A stretch of DNA of 44,228 nucleotides, taken from positions 1 to 44,228 of the forward strand of contig JAUSMB010000017.1 of NCBI GenBank assembly GCA_030645365.1. The letters run 5' to 3'. The DNA is from Rugosibacter sp. GTDB taxonomy: Bacteria; Pseudomonadota; Gammaproteobacteria; Burkholderiales; Rhodocyclaceae. Under the pieces are notes generated by a model, which saw nothing but the letters and a program-made list of their open reading frames with translations, was not told the DNA's origin and made no database searches. Position 1 is the first letter of the stretch; the number at the start of each line of letters is the position of its first letter. Below, in pieces: positions 30,097-39,893 of the stretch. Made by a program: the position numbers and the translations under genes.

Positions 30097-30183
30097 GCCC
30101 AGGTGGCGGAATTGGTAGACGCACTAGGTTCAGGTCCTAGCGGTGGCAACACTGTGGAGGTTCGAGTCCTCTCCTGGGCACCA
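30097..30183 (+). tRNA. tRNA-Leu (anticodon CAG)
   Basis: An 87-base gene with GCCCAGG pairing with CCTGGGC, discriminator A and encoded CCA. The anticodon loop TTCAGGT carries CAG, which reads CUG. There is a long variable arm as in class II tRNAs, and the T arm contains GGTTCGAGTCC. It has its own promoter just upstream. Confidence 0.96.
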
Positions 30184-30308
30184 ACAGTAAATAACACGAG
30201 GCAGGTAGTTCTTTACTTCTGGTACGCCATTGGTATGTGATAGTACGCGAAACGATCCAATCAAAGAAGCATTTTTCAAAAAAGCCAACAGAAGTTGTGT
30301 TGTGCGGT

Positions 30309-30314
30309 TACAAT
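30309..30314 (+). promoter_or_regulatory. Putative -10 box for the gcv operon
   Basis: TACAAT lies so that transcription would begin just before the first riboswitch stem at 30325. No good -35 box was found at the proper distance. The rest of the 125 bases between the tRNA and this box shows nothing recognisable. Confidence 0.4.
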
Positions 30315-30324
30315 CTTTCCTGAT

Positions 30325-30525
30325 CGTCGGGAGAGAGTGACGCAAGTGTCAGATTCAAGACACATTATTGCTGCCACCGCCGAAGGCGCAACCCCCAGGA
30401 ACCGCTCAGGCAAAAGGGCCGACGACGCAACAAAAATCTGGAGAGTGGCAGCGCATCGCTCATATAAACAATGAGCGCGCAGTTGCCCACCGACGGAGTA
30501 AATCTCTCAGGTGCCAAGGACAGAT
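30325..30525 (+). promoter_or_regulatory. Tandem glycine riboswitch
   Basis: Two aptamers in series. The first (30325-30425) closes with CGTCGG and CCGACG, and holds the conserved GGAGAG-like entry and a CAGGAACCGCTCAGGCAAAAGG-type core split around 30397-30418. The second (30436-30525) closes with ATCTG and CAGAT and contains CTGGAGAG and CTCTCAGGTGCCAAGGACAG. The short linker between them is typical. It senses glycine and here controls the glycine cleavage operon. It is directly followed by an intrinsic terminator, so control is at transcription, with glycine expected to favour read-through. Confidence 0.95.
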
Positions 30526-30526
30526 G

Positions 30527-30560
30527 GGGTGTAACGGATGTGCCGTTACGCCCTTTTTTT
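30527..30560 (+). terminator. Riboswitch-controlled intrinsic terminator before gcvT
   Basis: GGG-T-GTAACGG pairs with CCGTTAC-G-CCC around a short loop, followed by seven T. It begins two bases after the second glycine aptamer closes, so aptamer folding can compete with it. It ends 15 bases before the gcvT start. Confidence 0.9.
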
Positions 30561-30575
30561 GTCCGGGAATAGTCC

Positions 30576-31706
30576 ATGCCACAGCGCACCCCGCTCTACG
30601 CCGCCCATGTTGCCGCTGGTGCCCGCATCGTCGATTTCGCCGGCTGGGAAATGCCCATTCATTATGGCTCGCAGATTGAAGAACATCATGCCGTGCGCCG
30701 CAATGCCGGTCTGTTCGATGTTTCCCACATGTGCGCGCTGGATTTGATCGGGCCGGACGCCACACGATTTCTGCGTCGCTTGCTTGCGAATGACGTGGCC
30801 AAGCTCACCACCGCAGGGCGGGCGCTGTATTCTTGCATGCTCAATGCAGCCGGTGGCGTCATTGATGATCTGATCGTCTATTTTTTCACGCCAACGCGCT
30901 ACCGTATTGTTGTGAATGCAGGTACGGCAGAAAAAGATGTGACCTGGATGCAAACGCAACTGGCAGGATTTGATGCAAGGATCACTCTCCGCTGCAATAG
31001 CAAAGACGAGAGTCAAACGAAAAACGCCCTCGCCATGCTCGCCGTACAAGGTCCGCAAGCGCGTGAGCTTTTCTATACGGCCTTCCCCGCCAGTCGCGCT
31101 GCCACTGAATCACTCGCGCCATTTCATGCCCGCGAATGGCCAACGGATAAAGGTGTTTGGCTGATTGCACGAACCGGCTACACCGGCGAAGATGGCTTTG
31201 AAATCAGCCTGCCTGCCAACGCCGTAGCAGAAGTTTGGCAGACGCTGGTTGATATCGGTATCAAACCCTGCGGCCTGGGTGCAAGGGATACCTTGCGTCT
31301 TGAGGCCGGCATGAATCTCTATGGTCAGGACATGGATGAAACCACTTCGCCACTCGACACAGGGCTTACCTGGACAGTCGATCTGCGCGACACCAACCGC
31401 GACTTCATCGGAAAGTCGGCGCTGGTGACACGGCGACAAGAACACCAGTTCGTTGGCTTGTTGCTGCTCGAGCGTGGCATTTTGCGCGCACACCAGAAAG
31501 TGTTCAGCTCGCAGGGTGAAGGTGAGATCACCAGCGGTACATTTTCGCCTACACTCAACCAATCCATCGCCTTCGCACGTCTGCCTGTGGGCATTATTTT
31601 GGGCAGCGAAGTCGTGGTCGACATCCGTGACAAACGCCTCAAAGCCAAAGTTGTTAAACCAGTTTTTGTTCGCAACGGAAAATCTTTACTCGAATTTTCA
31701 ACCTAA
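30576..31706 (+). CDS. gcvT: Glycine cleavage system T protein (aminomethyltransferase)
   Basis: Takes the aminomethyl group from the H protein and passes the carbon to tetrahydrofolate, releasing ammonia. Motifs: [23 protein letters not shown] near the N-terminus (about 4-27), [24 protein letters not shown] and [23 protein letters not shown]. It has 376 residues, about 10 longer than E. coli. GGGA stands seven bases before the ATG. It is first of gcvT-gcvH-gcvP. A copy of the dispersed repeat encodes GKSALVTRR in the C-terminal domain. Confidence 0.97.
   Translation: MPQRTPLYAAHVAAGARIVDFAGWEMPIHYGSQIEEHHAVRRNAGLFDVSHMCALDLIGPDATRFLRRLLANDVAKLTTAGRALYSCMLNAAGGVIDDLIVYFFTPTRYRIVVNAGTAEKDVTWMQTQLAGFDARITLRCNSKDESQTKNALAMLAVQGPQARELFYTAFPASRAATESLAPFHAREWPTDKGVWLIARTGYTGEDGFEISLPANAVAEVWQTLVDIGIKPCGLGARDTLRLEAGMNLYGQDMDETTSPLDTGLTWTVDLRDTNRDFIGKSALVTRRQEHQFVGLLLLERGILRAHQKVFSSQGEGEITSGTFSPTLNQSIAFARLPVGIILGSEVVVDIRDKRLKAKVVKPVFVRNGKSLLEFST
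31411..31436 (+). repeat. Dispersed 26-bp repeat, copy E (in gcvT)
   Basis: It reads GAAAGTCGGCGCTGG then TGACACGGCGA, two mismatches from copy A. It is in the sense direction and read as KSALVTRR, the same frame as the rnr copy. Confidence 0.8.
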
Positions 31707-31728
31707 TTTTCAACTCAGGAAATCCATC

Positions 31729-32103
31729 ATGAACACCCCCACCCATTTGAAATACGCCGCATCACACGAGTGGAGCAAAACAGAATCAGACGGCACGATT
31801 ACCGTCGGCATTACCGATCATGCCCAAGAAGCGCTGGGCGACATCGTTTTCATTGAACTACCTGCCATTGGTCGCACGCTCAAGGCAGGCGAGGAATGCG
31901 CGGTAGTCGAATCAGTCAAAGCCGCCTCCGATATTTATGCGCCGATATCCGGCGAGGTTATCGCCATCAATCAGATGGTGATCGATGCACCAGAGTCGGT
32001 AAATAGCGCACCTTATGACCACTGGCTGTTCCGCATCAAACCCGCCAACCCTGATGAATTGTCTGCCCTGCTCGACGCAGACGGTTACGCTGCCACGCTA
32101 TGA
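31729..32103 (+). CDS. gcvH: Glycine cleavage system H protein
   Basis: Small carrier whose lipoyl-lysine shuttles the aminomethyl group between P, T and L proteins. The lipoylation site is K64 in [14 protein letters not shown]. The start [15 protein letters not shown] is typical. It has 124 residues. AGGA lies nine bases upstream. The stop overlaps the gcvP start (ATGA). Confidence 0.97.
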   Translation: MNTPTHLKYAASHEWSKTESDGTITVGITDHAQEALGDIVFIELPAIGRTLKAGEECAVVESVKAASDIYAPISGEVIAINQMVIDAPESVNSAPYDHWLFRIKPANPDELSALLDADGYAATL

Positions 32104-34949
32104 ATCCTTTGCTTCGCCCGCTTGCCGAGCTCGAACAGCGCGATGAATTCGTCGCACGCCACATCGGACCGGATGAGGATGAAATCCGGCAGATGCTTGC
32201 CGTGATCGGCATCGATTCACTGACTGCATTGATTGATGCCACTGTGCCCGCAGCCATCCGGCTGAATCGTCCGCTGGACTTGCCCGCAGCCATGTCCGAG
32301 CAGGCGGCGCTGGCAAAATTACGCACGATTGCTGAAAAAAACAGTGTCAAGAAATCCTATATCGGCCTTGGCTATTACGGCACGCACACGCCACCGGTGA
32401 TACTGCGCAACCTGTTTGAAAATCCCGGCTGGTACACCGCCTACACGCCCTATCAAGCAGAAATTTCACAAGGCCGGCTAGAAGCGCTAATCAACTTTCA
32501 GCAGATGGTGATTGATCTGACCGGCATGGAAATCAGTAACGCCTCGCTGCTCGATGAAGCCACCGCCGCGGCTGAAGCCATGGCCATGGCGCGGCGCATT
32601 GCCAAGGTGGAGAGCAATGTGTTTTTTGTCGATGAAGGCTGCTTTCCGCAAACCATTGCCGTGCTCAAAACCCGTGCCGCCGGTTTTGGTTTCGATCTGA
32701 TCTTCGGCCGCCCGGAAGATGCTGGCCAGCACAAAGTATTTGGCGCGCTGCTGCAATATCCCAATGTGCATGGCGCAATCGCCGATCTTTCCGCACCCAT
32801 CGCCGTGATAAAGAATGCTGGTGGCATCGTGGCCGTTTCCTCTGACTTGATGGCGCTGGTGCTGCTCAAGCCACCAGGAGAAATGGGCGCGGACATCGTG
32901 CTCGGCTCATCCCAGCGGTTTGGCGTACCGATGGGTTACGGTGGCCCGCATGCCGCGTTTTTCGCCACACGCGAGAACTACGTTCGTGCCATGCCAGGCC
33001 GCATCATCGGCGTCTCGAAAGATGCCCGCGGAAAACCTGCCTATCGCATGGCGCTGCAAACCCGTGAGCAGCATATCCGCCGCGAGAAAGCGAATTCCAA
33101 CATCTGCACATCGCAAGTCTTGCTCGCCAACATGGCCGGCATGTATGCGGTCTGGCACGGACCGCAGGGGCTACGCGCGATTGCCAGCCGGATTCATCGA
33201 CTGGCTGCATTACTGGCGCAGGCATTGGGCATTGAGGGTGCTTTTTTTGACACGCTCACTGTAAAAGTCGGCGCTGGTGATACGGCGAAGAGTCATGCTG
33301 CAGCGGTAGCAGCGGGCTACAACCTGCGTGCAGTCGATGCGACGACACTCGCCATCAGCATCGACGAGACCACCACGCGCGAAGACATCACCTGCCTTTT
33401 GGCAATTTTCGGTAAATCGGCCGACCTCGATGCCGTCACGCCATGCGCCATTCCCGCTGCACTGCAGCGGACCTCCCCCTTCCTCACCCATCCCGTATTT
33501 AATTCGCATCACACCGAGCATGGTCTGCTGCGCTATCTCAAGCGTCTGCAAAATCGCGATCTCGCGCTCGATCATTCGATGATTCCGCTTGGTTCCTGCA
33601 CCATGAAGCTGAATGCCGCTGTCGAAATGATTCCCGTGTCATGGCCGGAATTCGCGCAGATGCATCCCTTTGCCCCGCGCGAGCAGGCACAAGGTTATGC
33701 GCAACTGTTTCATGAGCTGGCAGCGCAACTCATGGTCATCACCGGTTTTGATGCCATCTCGCTCCAGCCGAATTCCGGCGCGCAGGGCGAGTATGCGGGC
33801 CTCACCGCAATCCGCCGCTATCAGGCCAGTTGCGGCGAGACTCACCGCACCATCTGCCTGATCCCCAAATCAGCGCATGGTACCAACCCAGCCACGGCAC
33901 AGATGTGTGGCCTCGAGGTAATCGCCGTAGCTTGTGATGCGCAAGGCAATATCGATCTTGCCGACCTTGAGGCTAAAGCGGCTCAGCACGCAACAAAACT
34001 TTCCTGCCTGATGCTCACCTACCCTTCTACGCATGGCGTATTCGAAGAAGCGGTCAAAGATATCTGCGCCATCATTCACGCGCACGGCGGCCAGGTGTAT
34101 ATGGACGGCGCCAATCTCAATGCCCAGGTCGGCCTCACGCGCCCGGCGGATATTGGCGCCGACGTTGCCCACATCAATCTGCACAAGACCTTCGCCATCC
34201 CGCACGGCGGCGGCGGGCCGGGCATGGGGCCGATAGGCGTCAAGGCCCATCTTGCACTTTTTTTGCCGGGGCATGATTTTTCGCAAACCAATTTTCCGGA
34301 AGCCAGTACGCACGGCGCTGTTTCTGCTGCACCATGGGGCTCGGCGGCCATTCTGCCCATTTCATGGATGTACATTACGCTACTGGGCGCCGCCGGTGTG
34401 CAGCGCGCCAGCGAAATCGCCATTCTCAACGCCAACTATATTGCTGCACGCCTGGCCGAACACTACCCGGTGCTCTATACCGGCACACAGGGTTGTGTGG
34501 CGCATGAATGCATTCTGGATATTCGCACAATCAAGAGCAGCACCGGCGTGACTGAAAACGATATTGCCAAACGCCTGATGGACTATGGCTTTCATGCGCC
34601 GACAGTGAGCTTCCCGGTAGCCGGTACGCTGATGGTGGAACCCACCGAATCGGAAAATCAGGCGGAGCTAGATCGTTTTTGCGATGCAATGCTATCGATC
34701 CGCGAAGAAATTCTCTGCATCGAACGTGGTGAATGGCCGCTGGAAAACTCGCCACTCAAGCACGCACCGCATACCAGTACCGATCTGGTTGCCGAATGGA
34801 CTCGGCCTTATACACGCGAAACGGCGGTCTTTCCGCTGCCTTGGGTAGCGACAAATAAATTCTGGCCATCGGTAAATCGGATTGACGATGTCCATGGGGA
34901 TCGCGCTTTGTTTTGCGCCTGCGTTCCCCTTGAAGAAAGTATCGGATAA
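32100..34949 (+). CDS. gcvP: Glycine dehydrogenase (decarboxylating), P protein
   Basis: Pyridoxal-phosphate enzyme that decarboxylates glycine and loads the H protein. It is the single-chain form (949 residues) with both halves fused. The N-terminal part has [10 protein letters not shown] and [18 protein letters not shown]. The cofactor lysine is K696 in [27 protein letters not shown] and the C-terminal [14 protein letters not shown] are family markers. It is coupled to gcvH. The L protein gene (lpd) is not in the window. The dispersed repeat encodes KVGAGDTA at about residue 389, in the variable region between the halves. Confidence 0.97.
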   Translation: MNPLLRPLAELEQRDEFVARHIGPDEDEIRQMLAVIGIDSLTALIDATVPAAIRLNRPLDLPAAMSEQAALAKLRTIAEKNSVKKSYIGLGYYGTHTPPVILRNLFENPGWYTAYTPYQAEISQGRLEALINFQQMVIDLTGMEISNASLLDEATAAAEAMAMARRIAKVESNVFFVDEGCFPQTIAVLKTRAAGFGFDLIFGRPEDAGQHKVFGALLQYPNVHGAIADLSAPIAVIKNAGGIVAVSSDLMALVLLKPPGEMGADIVLGSSQRFGVPMGYGGPHAAFFATRENYVRAMPGRIIGVSKDARGKPAYRMALQTREQHIRREKANSNICTSQVLLANMAGMYAVWHGPQGLRAIASRIHRLAALLAQALGIEGAFFDTLTVKVGAGDTAKSHAAAVAAGYNLRAVDATTLAISIDETTTREDITCLLAIFGKSADLDAVTPCAIPAALQRTSPFLTHPVFNSHHTEHGLLRYLKRLQNRDLALDHSMIPLGSCTMKLNAAVEMIPVSWPEFAQMHPFAPREQAQGYAQLFHELAAQLMVITGFDAISLQPNSGAQGEYAGLTAIRRYQASCGETHRTICLIPKSAHGTNPATAQMCGLEVIAVACDAQGNIDLADLEAKAAQHATKLSCLMLTYPSTHGVFEEAVKDICAIIHAHGGQVYMDGANLNAQVGLTRPADIGADVAHINLHKTFAIPHGGGGPGMGPIGVKAHLALFLPGHDFSQTNFPEASTHGAVSAAPWGSAAILPISWMYITLLGAAGVQRASEIAILNANYIAARLAEHYPVLYTGTQGCVAHECILDIRTIKSSTGVTENDIAKRLMDYGFHAPTVSFPVAGTLMVEPTESENQAELDRFCDAMLSIREEILCIERGEWPLENSPLKHAPHTSTDLVAEWTRPYTRETAVFPLPWVATNKFWPSVNRIDDVHGDRALFCACVPLEESIG
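33263..33288 (+). repeat. Dispersed 26-bp repeat, copy F (in gcvP)
   Basis: Identical over 26 bases to the intergenic copy A at 105-130. It is in the sense direction of gcvP and is read as KVGAGDTA, the same frame as the trmD and psd copies. Confidence 0.88.
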
Positions 34950-35032
34950 TCGCGCTTGCTGCCATGACACGGAACCCTGTCATACAATTCCCGTCCAATC
35001 GCTTGTTCAATTTCATTTAACGGAGCCACACC

Positions 35033-35683
35033 ATGACGTCATTGATGCGCATTTTATCCAGCTTGCTTTTTGCTGCCTTTATCGGCAGCACCGCCAGTTG
35101 TGCTGCCGAACTTCAATCCGGACGTGATTACAGCGTCATTGACAAACCGCTCGTCACACCAAAAGACAAAATTGAAGTAATCGAATTTTTCTCTTATGGC
35201 TGCCCTCATTGCAAAGACTTTCATCCTGCACTTGATGCATGGGCGGCTAAATTGCCCAGTGACGTTACCTTGCGCCGTATACCGGTCAGCTTCAATCGCC
35301 CACCCTGGGCGCGGCTGTCACGCCTGTATTTCGCCCTGGAAGCCATGGGTGAGTTGTCGCGCTTGAATGGTGCTGTTTTTAAAGCGCTGCATGAAGATCG
35401 CATCAACTTCAACAGCGACAAAGTGATTATTGAATGGGCGGTTAGCCATGGCCTGGACGGCAAGAAATTCGAGAGTATGCTGAATTCTTTCAGCATTCAA
35501 AGCATGGTACCGCGCGCAGATCAAGATGCCGCAGCAGCAGGCATCAAAGGGGTTCCCAGTCTAGTGGTTGATGGAAAATACCTGCTAAATAATGACGCAA
35601 CAACCTCTTTTGGTGGCTTATTGGCTAATGTGGATAAACTTGTTGCCAAAGTGCGAACCGAGCGCAAGAGAAAAACCAAGTGA
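35033..35683 (+). CDS. dsbA: Thiol:disulfide interchange protein DsbA
   Basis: Periplasmic oxidase that introduces disulfide bonds. A signal peptide covers about residues 1-24 (ILSSLLFAAFIGSTASC). The thioredoxin-fold active site is C57-P-H-C60. The cis-proline loop is seen as GIKGVPSLVVDGKY. It has 216 residues. GGAG lies eight bases before the ATG. It is followed by dsbB with a four-base overlap, so the oxidant and its recycler are made together. Confidence 0.95.
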   Translation: MTSLMRILSSLLFAAFIGSTASCAAELQSGRDYSVIDKPLVTPKDKIEVIEFFSYGCPHCKDFHPALDAWAAKLPSDVTLRRIPVSFNRPPWARLSRLYFALEAMGELSRLNGAVFKALHEDRINFNSDKVIIEWAVSHGLDGKKFESMLNSFSIQSMVPRADQDAAAAGIKGVPSLVVDGKYLLNNDATTSFGGLLANVDKLVAKVRTERKRKTK

Positions 35684-36177
35684 CGCTACATCTCATAGTC
35701 CCTCGCCGCTGGCTGTTGGCCGCCATTGGATTGGCGGCTTTCGGGCTGGTAGCTACGGGCTTGGTCTTGGCGCGCACACTGAATCTGGCGGCATGTCCGT
35801 TGTGCATTCTGCAACGCATGCTTTATCTGGCATTAGCAGTAGAAGCGGTAGCTGCCTTTTTTCTTGCTCACCGACCTATCGCGGGCCGCTTGGCAACAGT
35901 ACTCATGAGTCTTACTGCGCTCACGGGCGGAGGCATTGCGGCATATCAAACCTGGCTACAGCGTTTCGCCAAAGACGTCAGTTGCATCGCTGATCAACCA
36001 TGGTGGGAAGGCTTCGTATACTGGGCTGGTGAGCAATGTCCGTGGTTATTTGAGGCGACAGGACTCTGCTCTGAGGCAGGATGGAAATTTTTAGGCTTAT
36101 CAATTGCCGAGTGGTCGCTTATTGCATTTGCCACACTCACTATTGCCACCTTAACCGCCGTAAGAAGCAAAAACTGA
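35680..36177 (+). CDS. dsbB: Disulfide bond formation protein DsbB
   Basis: Inner membrane protein that reoxidises DsbA and passes electrons to quinone. Four transmembrane helices are visible. The first loop pair is C39-P-L-C42. The second pair is C102 and C120 (DVSC and EQCPW), with an extra C128. It has 165 residues. It starts with GTG overlapping the dsbA stop (GTGA). A dsbA-dsbB pair is less usual than separate loci. Confidence 0.94.
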   Translation: MTLHLIVPRRWLLAAIGLAAFGLVATGLVLARTLNLAACPLCILQRMLYLALAVEAVAAFFLAHRPIAGRLATVLMSLTALTGGGIAAYQTWLQRFAKDVSCIADQPWWEGFVYWAGEQCPWLFEATGLCSEAGWKFLGLSIAEWSLIAFATLTIATLTAVRSKN

Positions 36178-36213
36178 TATTGAGCGGCTCAGGCTCAAAA
36201 CTGAAATTTGGTG

Positions 36214-37698
36214 CTACGACTTAGCGTCGATCTTCAATTCGCCACCCACAGCTAACCACTGCTTTGCCTCTTCCATCAAAGCCGCTGCTGTCAAAGGCAA
36301 TAGATCGAGCCTGCCATCAGCTACCTTCAAATGAAAGCCGGTTTTGGTGAACCCAACACTCAGCGACGGCAATACCTGATCATCACGTACCCGATGAAGC
36401 AGCACCGCAATCCGCAGACAGAAAATCAACGTCCATTCCGGTGCGTTTTTTTCCAGCACATTCACACGCTCCAGCTTGCCTCGATGCGCCAGCACAAGGC
36501 GCGATAGCCAGGCCTGATCACGACGCGAAAAACCAGGCATGTCAGCATTCGAAAGAATATAGGCACTGTGCTTGTGATAACTCGAATGCGCAACTGAAAT
36601 ACCCACCTCATGCAGCCTTGCCGCCCACACTAAAAACTGCGCATCGGAATTATCGGCTTCACGCGTTGCGGGCACGAGTTGCTGCAACAAGCTTAATGCA
36701 GTTTGCGCCACTCTTGCTGCCTGACGCCGATCAACTTCATAACGCTGCATGAAACGATTCACCGTTACCTCACGTGTATCGTGGTGATGGTAGCGGCCAA
36801 GCTGATCGTACAGCACCCCGAGCCGTAACGCGCCTTCAGAAAACACCATACGTTCCAGACCAAACGTATTGAAAATAGCTGACATGATAGCCAAGCCGCC
36901 CGGCAGCACGGGGCACCGATCTGCCCGCAGCCCTTGCAAGCGCATACGCGAGGCACTTCCTGCGCGTATCAATTCGGCACACAGGCTATTCAATCCCATC
37001 TGGGTGATGCCATGATCCGATAACTTATTTTGTTCCAGTAAATCCATAATCGCTTTAGCCGTGCCTGATGAGCCAATCGCTTCATCCCATCCCTTTTCAC
37101 GGTAAGCGTGAACAATACTTTGCAACTCCTGACGAGCAGATAGCTCTGCTGCGCGAAAACTATTTTTATCTACACGTCCATCGGGGAAAAACCGCAAACT
37201 ATAACTAACACAACCCATATAGAGCGACTCAAGCTCAATGGGTTCGCCATTCTGACCAATAATCAGCTCTGTTGAACCTCCACCAATATCGACTACCAAC
37301 TGCCGCTGACTAGGGTTAGGCAAAGTATGCGCAACCCCGAGATAAATAAGCCGCGCTTCTTCTCGACCGGAAATAATCTCAATCGGAAAACCAAGCACTG
37401 CTTCGGCCTTTTGCAAAAATACTCTGGCATTTTTTGCCACACGAAACGTGTTGGTGGCCACCGCTCGTACTGCTGTGGCATCAAAATCCCGCAACCGTTC
37501 AGCAAAAATAGCCAAGGCCTTAAGGCCTCGCTGCTGTGCCGCGTTATCCAGCAGCCTGTCCGGGGTCAACCCGGCCGCTAGACGAACCGTTTCTTTTAAT
37601 CCATCCAAAGGATAAATCTGGTTATCGACTATGCGTCCAATTTGCAATCGAAAACTGTTGGACCCAAGATCAACGGCAGCGGTAAATTTACTTATCAT
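36214..37698 (-). CDS. ppx: Exopolyphosphatase (Ppx/GppA family)
   Basis: Releases phosphate from the ends of polyphosphate; relatives act on pppGpp. The N-terminal actin-like domain shows AAVDLGSNSFRLQIGRI, SGREEARLIYLGV and VVDIGGGSTELI. Then RCPVLPGGLAIMSAIF, and a C-terminal HD-like helical domain (about 310-490) with LHEVGISVAHSSYHKHSAYI. It has 494 residues. It is divergent from ppk, so polyphosphate synthesis and breakdown share a control region. Confidence 0.94.
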   Translation of the reverse strand: MISKFTAAVDLGSNSFRLQIGRIVDNQIYPLDGLKETVRLAAGLTPDRLLDNAAQQRGLKALAIFAERLRDFDATAVRAVATNTFRVAKNARVFLQKAEAVLGFPIEIISGREEARLIYLGVAHTLPNPSQRQLVVDIGGGSTELIIGQNGEPIELESLYMGCVSYSLRFFPDGRVDKNSFRAAELSARQELQSIVHAYREKGWDEAIGSSGTAKAIMDLLEQNKLSDHGITQMGLNSLCAELIRAGSASRMRLQGLRADRCPVLPGGLAIMSAIFNTFGLERMVFSEGALRLGVLYDQLGRYHHHDTREVTVNRFMQRYEVDRRQAARVAQTALSLLQQLVPATREADNSDAQFLVWAARLHEVGISVAHSSYHKHSAYILSNADMPGFSRRDQAWLSRLVLAHRGKLERVNVLEKNAPEWTLIFCLRIAVLLHRVRDDQVLPSLSVGFTKTGFHLKVADGRLDLLPLTAAALMEEAKQWLAVGGELKIDAKS

Positions 37699-37748
37699 GA
37701 CGTGATTTTAGCAACGATACAGGCAGGAACACAGGAAAAACACGAGCG

Positions 37749-37765
37749 CTGTTGTCACACAACAG
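37749..37765. promoter_or_regulatory. Palindrome between ppx and ppk, possible operator
   Basis: Perfect inverted repeat CTGTTGT-CAC-ACAACAG midway in the 113-base spacer between divergent ppx and ppk. Seven-base arms around three bases suit a dimeric regulator. It does not show the direct-repeat structure of a Pho box. No regulator gene is adjacent. It could also be a chance hairpin. Confidence 0.4.
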
Positions 37766-37811
37766 AAACAAAAATGGCACATAATCAAACATCTTTATAA
37801 ATATCTTCATA

Positions 37812-39893
37812 ATGAATTTATTACCCCCTATCGAGAGTAATTTCCTGAATCGCGAACTCTCGCTTCTCGCTTTTAATCGGCGAGTTCTGGCCCAAGCGGC
37901 CGATCAGCGTATTCCGTTACTTGAGCGCCTACGCTTCCTGTGCATTTTTTCTTCAAATCTTGACGAGTTTTTTGAAGTTCGAGTCGCTAGCATACGAGCA
38001 AAAATCAAACTGGATAGCCAAGCGACCGAAGCCGATGGCCTGCTGCCCCAAGAAGTATTTCGCCGTATCACGAGCCAGGCGCACGCATTGATTGCTCAGC
38101 AATATGCACTACTGAATGATGAGATTCTTCCCGCATTGCAGAACGAAGGTATCGCGTTTATTCGACGCAACCAATGGACAGAAGCGCAACGTCAGTGGAT
38201 ACAGCATTTTTTTCGCAGCGAAGTCATGCCGTTGCTAACACCCATCGGACTAGACCCTTCGCACCCCTTTCCTCGTGTACTAAACAAAAGTCTTAACTTT
38301 GCCGTTGAACTCGTCGGCACTGACGCCTTTGGCAGAAATTCCGGGACAGCGATTGTTCAAGCACCACGAGCCCTGCCACGAGTTATTCGCTTTCCGCCGG
38401 ATCTTTGCAGCGCAACCGATAGCTTTGTCTTTTTGTCATCCATTGTGCATCAGCATGTGGGCGAACTTTTTTCAGGCATGGAAGTACTCGGCTGTTATCA
38501 ATTCCGGGTCACACGCAATTCCGATCTTTTTGTTGATGATGAAGAAATAAAAAATCTGCGCCTCGCTTTGCAAGGAGAGTTGCCGCAGCGACATTTTGGT
38601 GACGCTGTTCGCTTGGAAGTTGCAGACAATTGCTCAGAAAACATGACCGACTTTCTGCTGCACCAGTTTGAACTGGAACCTGGCGATCTTTATCGCGTTC
38701 CGGGCATTGTTAATCTTGTCCGATTAATGTCAGTGCCGAATGAGGTTAACCGACCTGATCTCAAGTATTCCTCTTTTCAACCAGGTATCCCAAAAACACT
38801 GGCCAAGCGTGCTGATATTTTCAGCAGCATTCGAAAACAAGATATTCTTTTGCATCATCCCTATCAGTCTTTTGCGCCAGTAATCACGATGCTGCAACAG
38901 GCAGCGGATGATCCTCAGGTGGTTGCCATCAAAATGACGGTTTATCGGACGGGTACCAATTCCGTACTGATGGAACACCTTTTGCGCGCTGCCCAGAAAG
39001 GCAAGGAAGTTACCGTCGTAGTCGAGCTCATGGCGCGGTTTGATGAAGAAGCTAACCTGTCTATTGCATCACGACTGGAAGAAGTAGGCGTTCATGTGGT
39101 GTATGGCGTTGTTGGCTTTAAGACACACGCCAAGATGCTCATGATTTTGCGTCGAGAAGAACAGGGTTATCGCCGCTATATGCATCTTGGCACCGGCAAT
39201 TATCATCCCGGTACTACGCGCATTTATACCGACTTTGGCTTACTCACCTGCAACCCGGATATTGGCGAAGATGTTAATGAGGTTTTTAAACAACTCACCG
39301 GGTTAGGTAAAGCCAACGCACTAAAGCACTTGTGGCAGGCACCCTTTTCATTGCACACCAATATGCTCGCCGCCATACATGCGGAAACCGCTGCAGCGCG
39401 CAACCAGCAACCAGCACGCATTATCGCCAAGATGAACTCATTGTTAGAGCCTAAAATTATCGAAGCGCTGTACGAAGCAAGCCAGGCAGGCGTGACGATC
39501 GATTTGATTGTGCGCGGTGTCTGCTCTTTACGCCCGGGGGTCAAGGGCTTGTCGGAAAATATTCGAGTGCGGTCTATCATCGGCCGCTTTCTGGAACACC
39601 ACCGGATCTTTTACTTTCATGCGCAAGGTGCGCAACATATCTACCTCTCCAGCGCTGACTGGATGGAACGTAATTTCTTTCGCCGCATAGAAATCAGCTT
39701 TCCGGTATTAGATCCCAAGCTCCGGCGCCGGATATTCAAAGAAGGATTACAGCCCTACCTTGCTGACAATACCCAATCTTGGGAAATGAACAGTCAAGGC
39801 AGTTACTTAATCAAACCAACCAGACGTGCCCGCATCTGTGCTCAAGAGCGGCTGTTAAGCACCCTGCAAGCCCAGTCAGTCAATGGAGTGTAA
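37812..39893 (+). CDS. ppk: Polyphosphate kinase 1
   Basis: Membrane-associated enzyme that polymerises the gamma phosphate of ATP into polyphosphate. The start FLNRELSLLAFNRRVL and CIFSSNLDEFFEVRVASIR mark the N and H domains. The autophosphorylated histidine is H439 in KTHAKM and the second catalytic histidine is H603 in FYFHAQG. GTGNYHPGTTRIYTD and SSADWMERNFFRRIE are family motifs. It has 693 residues. Its 3' end overlaps that of sppA by 14 bases on opposite strands. Confidence 0.96.
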   Translation: MNLLPPIESNFLNRELSLLAFNRRVLAQAADQRIPLLERLRFLCIFSSNLDEFFEVRVASIRAKIKLDSQATEADGLLPQEVFRRITSQAHALIAQQYALLNDEILPALQNEGIAFIRRNQWTEAQRQWIQHFFRSEVMPLLTPIGLDPSHPFPRVLNKSLNFAVELVGTDAFGRNSGTAIVQAPRALPRVIRFPPDLCSATDSFVFLSSIVHQHVGELFSGMEVLGCYQFRVTRNSDLFVDDEEIKNLRLALQGELPQRHFGDAVRLEVADNCSENMTDFLLHQFELEPGDLYRVPGIVNLVRLMSVPNEVNRPDLKYSSFQPGIPKTLAKRADIFSSIRKQDILLHHPYQSFAPVITMLQQAADDPQVVAIKMTVYRTGTNSVLMEHLLRAAQKGKEVTVVVELMARFDEEANLSIASRLEEVGVHVVYGVVGFKTHAKMLMILRREEQGYRRYMHLGTGNYHPGTTRIYTDFGLLTCNPDIGEDVNEVFKQLTGLGKANALKHLWQAPFSLHTNMLAAIHAETAAARNQQPARIIAKMNSLLEPKIIEALYEASQAGVTIDLIVRGVCSLRPGVKGLSENIRVRSIIGRFLEHHRIFYFHAQGAQHIYLSSADWMERNFFRRIEISFPVLDPKLRRRIFKEGLQPYLADNTQSWEMNSQGSYLIKPTRRARICAQERLLSTLQAQSVNGV

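Noticed and set aside
31110-34595. Several long antisense reading frames in gcvT and gcvP
   Set aside because: They are shadows of GC-rich coding sequence: none has a ribosome binding site or a family resemblance, and the sense proteins are unambiguous.
34958-34985. ATGACA...TGTCAT hairpin after gcvP as a terminator
   Set aside because: The six-base arms are short, the loop is eight bases and no T tract follows on the plus strand. It may only overlap the dsbA promoter region.
37741-37775. Pho box ahead of ppk
   Set aside because: Only one TGTCA is present, inside a palindrome; the required direct repeat at 11-base spacing is absent.
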